DNA of 64,000 bases from positions 11,959,227 through 12,023,226 of the forward strand of contig NC_092697.1 in assembly GCF_964275005.1 (NCBI RefSeq). Reading direction: 5' to 3'. This DNA is from Diadema setosum (Eukaryota > Echinodermata > Echinoidea > Diadematoida > Diadematidae). The position numbers and the translations under genes are program-made. Of the stretch, positions 47,252-59,100 are shown in pieces. The notes beneath the pieces are model-generated. The model saw only the letters and a program-made list of their open reading frames with translations, was not told the origin of the DNA and did no database searches. The number at the start of each line of letters is the position of its first letter. The first letter of the stretch is position 1.

Positions 47252-50200
47252 CTGCATAAGGACACATGAACCATGTGCATCTTTTTCAGCACTCTCACTC
47301 CATTAAGGGGAAAACCTTGAAGCATCTCTTTTTAACAACATCCCCCTCTTTTATCATTAAGTATCTTACAGCATAATAAGCAATATTTCGTTGCAATGTG
47401 CTGGACAGCCAAAAGGTCATGATTCACCTGGACATCTAAAAAATAACTAGAAATGTCGCTATGGTGACTGGTATGCCTCCGCCATGATGCATGATTCTCC
47501 TAATAGGTCTAAATAGTACATGTGGACAATGTGTGATTACATTTTCACAAAATTGGCAAAATGTTAAAATGACAAGTTTGTCACAAATGTGATGAATGCT
47601 CACCTTCCTTGACCTAGGTTTAATTGGATAAATAGGAGAGCATGTATTTGGGATGGAAGGACGGACGGAAGGACGGACGGAAGGACGGATGGACGGACAG
47701 ACAACCCAAAAACATAATGCCTCCGGCACCACTTCGTGGCGGAGGCATAAAAACACTATAAAAACAATGGATCCCACTCACACATGTCCTTATCTTACAC
47801 CAAATTCTGCCTTAAATAATCTCTCATGCATATTCAAGTATTTGAAAAGAATACAGAAAGAAAAAGAAATGACTAATGCAATTCAAGTCTGATAAACATC
47901 ACAACCAGTGGAACCAGAAAGAGAGAGAGAGAGAGGGGGGGGGGGGGGAGATCTGGTCTGACCATTACCTTCTTCTTGAGCCAGTTGACCGCCCAGTGCC
48001 ACTTCTGGTAGACAGAGGTCAGGTACTCCTTGGCCACTTGGCACTTGTTGGACAAGTGGACCAGGAACTTGATGCACTGGTAGGACCGCCTGCTGTCAGT
48101 CGTCGTGCAGTTCCTGATGATGTCTGTCATTTTGTAAAGGTATGTAGGATTTCACGTTATAGCATAGCAGGGATGCCAACCTTGTAAATGGTATAGCAGT
48201 ATTCTGAGGGCTGAAGAGGCTTAGCAGTTGGTGGGAAAAAAGTATTATTACTTTTTCCTGCAATAAACATGTGTAGTAATACACTTTGGGAGAGTAGAGT
48301 TTTCGATGAAACATGCGGTGTTTTTGGTAATAAATGGTACAAAGTATAGCAGAAAAGTAACAGCTGGCATCTCTGGCTTAGTATCGCATATACAGTTTGA
48401 ATATTGCGCATAAATTTGGCATTCACAGAGAGAGGAAATATTTACTCATCTTGGTGGAAATAGGATCAATTTTGTATTTTTGTGACTATCACTTTATATG
48501 TTTGCCAGCTGTAACCCTCATTTGCATTCTATTCTGGTACAAAATGTCATCAACTGACGACAAAATATCTGACAAATTCAGCAGTCAACTACAAAAATTT
48601 TGATATTAAACAACTAACTCCAGATGACAAGAAAAGACATCACGTGATCATCACATCATAAAGAGCTATAGACATCCCTAATACAATACAGTTAGCAGGT
48701 CCAAGTCACAGAAAACCTTGTCCTGCGGAATCGGTGGACTTGGCAAGTGTTGTATTAAAAGGAACCAATCAACAAATACTATGGTTCTCCAACTGAACTG
48801 ATCTTTACTTGCTGCCTACCACGGTACATCTGAAAACAATGATTTGCACAGGCCTGCTCAATGGAACTGAACACCAGCAAATATAAGCACCAAAGTATAT
48901 CAAGATTCGAATCCTACGCAAGGACTAGGAGGTTGGCTGAAAGAAGTCCATCAGAATTAATTTTTTTTTTCTGTTTGTAAGAGAATGTTGTGCAAGCGTT
49001 TTCTGAAGTGTTACTGGGATTCCCGAATATATTCCCATTGCCAACCTTTGCATTATACAGTCTCCCCATGATACAGTCCCTTTAAGAATGTCAAGATAGT
49101 ACGATGACTCACCAAACAGGCCATTGTTGTTCCTCCCTTCCATGGCCAGCTTGAGCCTGGCTAGCTGCAGCGGGTCATCCAGGAGCAGCAGCTCCAGCAA
49201 GAGCACAAAGATATGCTTCAGCTCATTGGCCGGTGCTGACGAGATCTGGCCCTGTTCGTAGGCAAACAGCAAATCATAGAGCTTGTTACATTGGTATTCA
49301 CTCAATTTTGGGAGAAAGAAAGCACCACAATTCACTTCACAATTCAAATAGTTGAAAAGCCTCTAAATGTCACAATTCACTTCTTCACAAATCAAACAGC
49401 TTAAAAGCCTCCAGATGTCACAGTTACGTCAAGGTTTCAACAATTACAGATGTTCACATTAGCATTGACTTTGGACAAATTGTGTTCACACTTACATGAA
49501 TGATCATCATGACGTTGAGTGTGAAGCGCTCGTTGCAGAAGCTTTTTTTAGCAATGACTTTGGACAAATTGTGTTCACACTTACATGAATGATCATCATG
49601 ACGTTGAGTGTGAAGCGCTCGTTGCAGAAGCTGCAGTGAAGCAGCATGTCAAGGATTGGCGTGGTGCTGGAATGAACCTCACGGAATGCAAGGACAGACT
49701 GCAGGAGGAAAGGAAAAAAGACAGGTGCCCATCATGATTATGATGCATCATTAACAATCAACATACCAAACTGTAAGATTATAAATCCACCTGTTCTTCT
49801 CCCTCCATGACAGATGGTACTCCATTGATGCCCTTTGCTGACATGTTTTACCCATATGGGACAAACCACGAAGGCTTGGTGCTGTCCATCCATTTGTCAG
49901 AATGTCAAGTGGACAGGCCCACTGATATCCCTCTGGCTTTGTGCCACTTCACGCCACCCTCAAATCTTGCAAGATTCGCACAATGGCAAGAATTGGCCAC
50001 AGGTATATTTATCTGATAATTGGGCCTACCTCCTTGATGTACTTGAGGCCAGCTTGGCCAAAGAGAGTTTGCTTCATGTCCTCAGGGACTGGCAAGTAGC
50101 GGTTCAGGTTCTCTAGGATGAGGATTGGCCGCCTCTTGGGCCTATCTCCAAGATCTGTGTAGGAGAAGGTGGGGCATTATGTCATTCACTACATGCCAGA

Positions 50201-53094
50201 AATTTGCATGCATCACCATCATCATCGTTATCACAACCATCACTATCATCACTATCAACAGCATCAGCATCATCAGCATCAGTATTCATCACCATCGCTA
50301 TCATCATCATCAGCATCAGCATCATCAGAATCAACATCAACATCATCAGCATCACCAGCATCATCACTATCACTATCACCATCATAAGCACCAACACCAT
50401 CAACATTATCACCATTACCATCAACATTACCATCAACATCACCATCATCACCATTATGATCACCATCATTATCACAATCACCATCATCACCAGCATCCTC
50501 ATCATCCTCATCACCATTTTCATGACCATCATCATCACCACAATCATTTCTAACCATTATCACCATCATCTATCACCATCATTACCAACAACATCATCAT
50601 CATCACTATCACCATCACCATCATCTGACACCATCATCATCACAAGCATCCTCAATCACCACCACCACCATCACCACCACCACCATTATCATCAACATCA
50701 TCATCACCATCATCACCACCACCACCCATCATCATCATCATACCTACCCACAGTCCTGAAGGGCGAGACATTACAGTGGAGCACCATGGCAGCCAGCATG
50801 GTGTGCAGGAAGCCAAACTCCCTGGTCTGTAGCGACGTCCACCTCCTCGTCTGGATGTCCTGCAGGGGGAAGGCATCACAACAAATGGTTATCATGGGAA
50901 TCATGGTCAATTAAGGCAGAGCAGAATGCAACTGACCAAAGCCTGGTGGCATCACAAGATGACCACTAGGAGGAAAACAATGGGTCTTCCCTGCTTAATT
51001 TACTCATGGAATTCTTGGCAAGAAGTTTTTGTTTTTAGATATTGTTCGACACAGAATTCAAGGGGGTATGGACAAATAGTGCTTTGAGATTATTTTGATT
51101 AGAATAACATGAAACAAGCTTGTCACTCCCAAAATCTCACTTTTCTTGATAGAACTCTCCATACAGGCACAAGAAGACACTGACAAATTAAATTTTATCA
51201 TCGTTCTCATTTATAGTGAACTACAATTAAAACTTTTGTGCTTTTGGCAAATCCCATTACAATGGCATTAGCATTACCCAGCCACAGCTACATTACAATG
51301 TACAGGAGTGTTCATCCTATTTCTATTTCTGTTCTCACTGGTCTTTATATCACTGCAATTGTGGTGCTATCCATAGGGCTAGCCCACTTTCCATAACACC
51401 TAATGAGAACAGGAGCAGGGCTCAAATTATCTCTGGGAAATCGGCGAGGCTATAGTGGAGGCCCTTAGCCGGGTAATGCGTGAGGCCCCAGTAATTGTTA
51501 GGGCTAGGCAAGGCCTTGGCCAGTGAAAAAAGGGCCTTATGGAGCTTTTTCAGGTAGTTTGTCCCCCTTACCATGTCGTTGAGCTCTGACGGTGGGCCGA
51601 TTAGGAATGTGATGAGTCTCTGGAAGGCCTTCCTCTTGAACAAGTGCTCACAGGTATCAGAACCCTATTAAAAACAAACATGAAGGAGAATCATACATTT
51701 ATCATATAGAAACACTGGACTCGACAATTAAAACAAAAGGGAAATAAAAACATAATTTAAATATACTTCCAGAGAACGAATAAACACACACTAAGATGGC
51801 AGTAGTATCTACAAGTTGTACCAAGTGTACAATATGTAGTTTTGCTATAAGTGTCCCCCATTCAACCTTAGCTCATTGAAAGAACCTGACCACATTCTGA
51901 ATCAATACTCAACCTATAAAATGAATCCCATGAATTTGTGAATTGGGTAAAGCAGGTTCAGTGCATCGAGTTTGCAAGTTTAAGCGAGTAGGGAGAGCAG
52001 GTTAAATGCAAATGGAAAACAGCTTTCAGTGCATATGTACAGTATATCAGATTAGGTGTAAAGGGAAACATCTATAAGTGCATAGGGAGAGCAGGTTGAA
52101 AGCAAAGGGAAGATAGGTTTAAGTGCATCGGGAGAGGAGATTAAATGCAACGGGGAAAACAGGTTTAGGGTGAGCAGGTTGAAGGCAAAGGGAAAACAGG
52201 TTTCAGTGTATACGGAGTTCAGGTTGACTGCAAAGGGAAAATTGAAGTGCATAGAGAAAACAGGTTTAGTGCATACAGAAAACAGGTTTAGGTGCATAGG
52301 AAGAGTAGGTTGAATGCAAAGGGAAAAAAAAAAGATTTCAATGCATAGGACAAAGCAATGGCAAACAGATTCCAGTGCTCTGTGGGAAACAGGTACTGGT
52401 AGCATGCAATGGCCGTGGCAGGTTCTCACCAGCTCCATGTACATGCTGAGCAGCCAGAAGTACTGCACGCAGCTCCGGCAGTGTTCCAGGACCTCCTTGT
52501 CCAGGAGGGACAACAGGTGCTCCAACAGGGTGTCCAGGTGGGCGTGGTTGGTGTTGTGGGTGCGCTGCACATGGCCGTGCATGATGCTCTTCACCAGCAT
52601 CGCCATGGAGACCCGCACTTCCTGGTTGGGGCACTCCAGGAGAAAGGCTCTGGATGGTTGGGTAGATGGGGGAAGAGTTAAAGAGAAGTAATACTCATTC
52701 CTTGAACACAAATATGTGTATGTGGACATACACTGTCTTGTTGGCATTTTAATCGCTTAAATTGTGCCCACTCTTGCCAACAGTCACACAGTTTTGATTT
52801 CAGGAGAAATGAAAGAATACACTAGGAAGAAGAAACATGCAACAATGGCATGAGCTTACATAAGCAGACAGCCAAACTATGTAGTCACAACAAGCATGAT
52901 TTCAGTGTATGTACTACAGAGGAAATATTTTTCTTCCCCACACTGTCTATCCATTTATCCATCCGTGAATCTATGCATTTATTCAATAATTCATTCATTT
53001 ACTCACTCATTCATTTAGTCATTCATTCACTCATGCATTCATTTACTCATCCATCCATCCATCCATCCATCCATCCATCCATCCATCCATCCAT

Positions 53095-53130
<36 letters not shown>

Positions 53131-56100
53131 CCATCCATCCATCCACATACCCATCCCACACTCACCTGAGGTAGTCCCGTCCCTGTGCTGTGGCCATGAA
53201 CTCCAGGGCCCACTCGCAGGCCTTTGCACTGTCCCTCACCAGCTGGTCTATCACGTCCCTCCAGTCCTCGAGGTCGTACCTGTTGGCATGACAACAGTAT
53301 GGGCATGGCTAACTGTCCTGGATGTGCCCTCTACTATACATATTACTTTGCTTCATTCTTGCCATTACAAGGGTTTGTGTGAGTTTCAGAAAGTAGCAAA
53401 GACACACCCAAACTCTTTTCCCTGGAAATTCAGGGAAACTTTCTAGATCCTTTGCACAGCCAGATCAGAAGACTGTGTCACATCAAATGCATCAACGTGA
53501 AAACAGCCACAAAAAATAAAAACAAGACATGAAATGATACCTCACGGCTGAAAATATGGGACTTGTGGGCCAAGTTTGAATTCATTTAACTCCATAAATT
53601 TGAAGCAAGTACACATGATATTTGATACTGATGCGTCTGTTGAGCATATTACAAACATCAGCTCACAGAACTATATTACGCTTACGTAATGTGAAGCATG
53701 AACAATACCATAGACTGAACTACTTAAAAAAACTGTCAGGGTTTTTTTTCTTTCAAATACAACTGCAGTCACAAAACAAATGAAGAAATAATTTCTATTT
53801 GCTCAACAGTGATAAGTTTGAAATCTGATGCATTAAAGACTTGCTGCAAACTCTCATTAATTCTTGCACAGCAATTCTAACAGCTACTGCAAAGCCAAGA
53901 ATGGGCACAGACTAGGGCATAAGACACTGCAGTTGTAAGAGAACCATGCGACATACCTGAGTTTCTTCTTGGTTCTGAAGAATGTGTTGAGAAGGAAGTG
54001 CATCGCTAGCTGAATGCTTTGAACAGACATATCCACGTAGGCGTGGTGGTAAGTCATATGCTGAATGTTGAGATAAGAAAAATAAATTCATAGAAGTCAC
54101 CAACAAGGAATTAAAGGTGGCAACCTGTAGGAAGGATTACATATTCCCTAGTCTCACTTGACTGTGACGCACACCTAAAAACATTTTGTCTGCTTATGAA
54201 GCTTTAAGTGCCCCTAAAAATGCAAAATGGGGGAAAAAATGAAAAAGATTAGCATTGTATGTCAAATCCAAAGCTTCTTGAAAGCTGTATTTCATATCTT
54301 CACAGGAAAAGCAAACATTCAGTTTTCAGTGCATTTCAGTTCATAGTGTTTTGCTTCTCTGCTTTATGTATTTCTCCCATATTACCCACTAGAAAGAACT
54401 CTGCATATATGCCACACTCTGCTCACCAAATTGCACGAGGCAAGCTTTCTGACGAAGGTGAAGTACTCCTCGTTGTAGACGGCGCGGTTGCGAAGGAACT
54501 GCAGGTTTTCATCCGCTATATGTCGCTGGATGGCAGCCGGCATGCTGTCCATGAAGAAGCCACGCTTCTCCCCCTTGTGCACCAGGGCGGACAGCTCGCT
54601 CATACGGTCACCCGTCGTCGGCGACAGCTCCGGGGAGCTCAGCTGCTCCATGCTCCTGGATTGCCAATTTGAGGAAGCAAATATTCACAACCTTCATTTC
54701 TCTTCATTTCACATACAATTTTCTCAAAGGATATTCTACATAAAGGAAAGTGGACTTTTTTTCTTATCATTCTGAGTTTGCTCTGTTCCTGTGTGTATGT
54801 ACCTCTTGCCATTATCAACAAGCAAACAACTTTTGGGAATTCAATCCAGCTGGGATAAAATGTTGCCAATTTAATTGTTGTTTCAGCTCATCATTTTTTT
54901 TAAAATCCACAATAAGACTTAAATTTCTCAAGTAGCGCTGTGATATAACCTTGAAAGTTGAAGTTTAAACAGAACTTCATGCCAGTCCAGACCTATGTAA
55001 AGTCTGATTGGCTCACCAGTTTATGCCACTCTATATAACTCATCTGCAACAAACACATCTTCCTCCCTCTGATAAACCACTCACCCATGCATGTCGCCAT
55101 GGAAACCCTTCTGAGATATCCTGACCATGGGGTTGGGTGTCCTCATCCCCTCCATCCTCTCATAGAACAGCATGTAGCCGCTCCACGTCCGTAACCGATT
55201 CTCGGGCCCGTACGATCCTGATGAACACAAAACAATTTTATGATGACATGTGGCACCATATGAAAATTAAAACCTTGTGAGCCCAAGCACAGGTAAACTC
55301 TACCTGTCCATTATGATGCTGAGGTAATTCACATCAAGCATGCAAAATAATCAATCAATACCATATATAGCAGTGATTTCTACATTAATGTACTATACTA
55401 CACAAAGCTGAAACTAAGTTTGAGCATTATTCCAAACCACTCTTGCAATCCTCAAAAAAATTCCTTGAGTTCTATCCCTGTTAAGAATTCTACATCTGAA
55501 ATCTAATATCAAGATGAACAAGAGCATAAAAGGCTCAATTCAGATCGGTTGAGAGCCAAAGCTAATTTGAAACCAATTTTCAAGCTCGACTTCAAGCACA
55601 CTATACGCCACAGGGCCCTGAAGAAGTTTATGCAAAATGAGAAGAGAGAGAGACTGAAAAGAGACAAACCTGAAGGCTCACATGACCTGACCCTAAAGGC
55701 TCCCCCGAAGCACTCTTCCTCCAACCTCGTGTCAGTCATGGTGAACTCCTCCACCTGGGTGTCGTTGAAGCGGAACCACTTGCCCTTGCTGATGTTGGTG
55801 ATGGATGTCCCACTGGAGGGATTGCAAGCAGTCAGACCAGACAGTTGGTTATACTCATCAATTCAAATGCTAGCAACAGGTACAATGCTTATTCAATCAA
55901 GACACTGCTACTGTAGTTTCAATTTCATTTAAATTTTCATTACGTTAGATTTGTAAAAAAATATATTTTCAAACTTCTGTTGTCAAGCTCTCTTATCACG
56001 TAGTTGTGATCCTTAAAAAAATTGGGAACCACTGTAGGTTTTCTTCACGACTCGATATGGCTGCTGCATCAGCACACCTTCTGGCTCAAAATTGTATAAG

Positions 56101-59100
56101 GTCTAGCATCTAGGTCTAAAACTTTCAATATTTGTTTGGCTGCAAAGTCCAATCTGATACATTGATCTACATGCTGTGCTCTTTGTGTTCTCAATTCTAC
56201 AATACAGTGACCATGTGTCTTCTATCCCCATCAACCTAACCACTCCATAATATACACCTGTAGTTTCACTGCCTGATTACTCCACAAGTTTACCCGACAG
56301 TGGGCAAAATTACGTATGACTACAAGTCTCTGCCATGACTATAGTCTGAAAAGCTCTTTTAAAAGGTTTTAACTTAGATCCCCCTCACCTCCTGTCCTTG
56401 ATGAAGGAGTAGTAGTGGCCGGCATTGGCCTGACCGCTGTGCACCACCACACCCACCAGATGGTAGAGATCGTCCGGCGAGCTTTGGGAGGAGACGCTGC
56501 GTTGGTGGCCGTGGGGACCCTGGGGCTCCTCAGCCTGCTGCTCCAGCCTGGCCATGCTCTTGGCTGTGTAGGGCTCCATGTCTAGAACCCAGGGGAACTA
56601 GGTGTAGGTACAAGGAGATAGTGGGGGAGGGTTAGGGTGGGGCACTTAACATAGAGGTTAAGCATAACAATAACAGTTTGACAAATGTTCACCAGAAGTA
56701 CTGGTATGTTTGTTCATATCATTAGCAAGCACAGTACAGGGAGTAAACATGATTTAAAATGGTGAGAAGAAAAGGGTAAACCAGGGCTTGGTACTAACTT
56801 TTTTTCTCCTGCAGCCCATGCAGGCCACTAAAATCTTTAGATCTGAAGTGTTAGCAGCCTGAAAGAGAAATGCAATGGCCTGAAATAAAAGGAAACATAA
56901 CAATCCTTTTTGAATCTTAGTTGCCCGACTGGGGGACCAAAAGACAACATTTTTTGAAGTTTGGTGGCTTGACATCATTTTCAGTGGCCCCTGGCCACTA
57001 CTTATGTCAAACCCTGGGTAAACTATACATACTCCACAAAGCCAAAGTGGAAAAACTTAGTGCAAAACCTGATAAGAATCATCTCTCTTGCTTATGCAAT
57101 TGTATTGGGAGCAATGGTCTTAGTCAATGACAATCATACTTCTACAGACTCTGTTGAATCTCACAGCTGCTCTTGCTGGTCAGACTACAATATCTGCCAT
57201 ATACATGTATCTTGTGAACATAAGGAATGTGCAAGTCAAGACTTGTATGACAATTTCATGAGTTGTTAACTGGCTAGGATGGCTATTTCTTAACTTGGAG
57301 ACCATAAAAATTGTTTGTTTGTTTTTTCATACGGCAGAATATAAATTGGCACATATTTCATTTCATGAATATCAGTTGACTTGCACATTCAGCAAAAACA
57401 TCACAAAATATACGGCATATACAGTATTTGGACATATAGTGGTGAAATATGATGCGTGTAAGACAAATGAGATATAAGATACAACTACGGGAGAAAATGG
57501 CACACATTGAAAATGGAGAAGTCAAGGAGAATAAACAAATGTTTAAAAAATACATCACAGACACAGACAATATAATAGAATGTATAGCATTTAACAAGAA
57601 TGCTAAATTGGTGAGCCTCCTGTCTGTGCCAGAATTAGATATGCTGCACAGAGGGAGATTACAGAGATTAAATACCAGGATTGGCTGGATGCAAGCCAGT
57701 CTCCCTGCAAGAACTGATAAGTGACACAGACACAGAGCTCTCTCTCTCACCTTGAAATAGTCGTCAAACTTCAGGGCCCTGCCCGCCTCCCAGTCGTAGC
57801 CGAATCTCTTGAGTTGGATGACGAGGACTGGGGGCAGCGTCTTGATGCAGGTCCGCTTGATGGTGTTCCTCTGAAAATACACATCACAAGACGATACTCA
57901 TTGTGTGCAAGAAATTTATCCTTTATCACTGTTTCATACATTTGCAAGAATCAATCAACCCTTAACCCTAAAAGGGCTGGGGGGGGGGGGGCAGAATCTG
58001 CCCCCTCGACGTTTCGCGCTATATTTCTGTAATGCGAGAAGGCCTCGTCGCGAGGTTTCATGACTTTCTTTGTTGAAGTCTCGCGCAACTTTTGACATCA
58101 AATTTGCAACGTCCGCACATACTTTTTCGAAGCCACGCCCATTTTTGAAACGGCATGTCACCCCAAAACAGGCACAATTTTGTGATTTTGTGTACATTTC
58201 CTATGGAAAACAGTGCTCTGTCATGAAAGTCATAAAAACCTGATTATTCTTGCAATTAATCACTTCCATTGATTAATTTTAGGCTAATTATGGTAGAAAA
58301 GTGGTAACAATTTTCAATAAAAAACAAAGAAAAACAAAGAAAAAACAAAAGTAAAAAAAAGAAATACTTAAGAAATTCTGAAAATAATAAAATACATGAA
58401 ATAATAAAATACATAAGAAATTAAATGACTTTTGGAAATTTTTGAGATGTACAATTGTTGAATATGTTAAACAGATACACAAACCAAAAATTAGACTCTC
58501 AATGCTTTTATTTAGGCTAAAATATGATCTTGGGCTTAATTTGCATAATTAATTAATCAAAATGAGAAACTGACTGTTTCAAAAAATTTTATGACACAAT
58601 CTTGTAGATTACGACGTGGGTGTCACGCATGCCAAATTTCATTGTGATCGCACCACTGATGGCCGAGATCTCGGGGGGGGGGGGGGGGGGGGGCGGTTTT
58701 AGCATAGCCCAAAAAGCCCGGCTTGATTAGGGTTAATACTCTACCAATCACATAACAATATGCCATGAGCAAACAACCCTTTAATCTTCCATTACAAGAG
58801 ATGGAATGATGAAATCATCAGCGATCAAAACACAAATTTTAACACTTTTCAGTGAATGCAGAACACAAGACACACAGGTCTTTTGACATTTGTAGATTAA
58901 ATCTCTAGTTACAGATCTCCACTTCTTACTGCTAATAGGAGTAAAAGAAACTGCACATTGGGTTTTGCTTCTTTGCTGAAGCTACCACACATGGCATGCA
59001 TATCAAACTTTCAATTTCTGTTCACTACCAATTTGGATATCGAGTTTGAATATCATTTTGTCAATCGAAGTCAAAGCAGTAAATCTTGGTGTCAAAATGG

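Noticed and set aside
48890-48920. GATTCGAATCC-like word suggesting a tRNA TPsiC arm
   Set aside because: No acceptor stem, D-arm or anticodon arm can be placed around it.
50125-50914. Long His-, Ile- or Met/Asp-rich open frames on both strands
   Set aside because: They are translations of the (CAT)n tract inside a USP24 intron.
53043-53306. Open frame repeating MDGW
   Set aside because: Translation of the (GGAT)n array; only the part at 53166-53279, in another frame, is a real exon.
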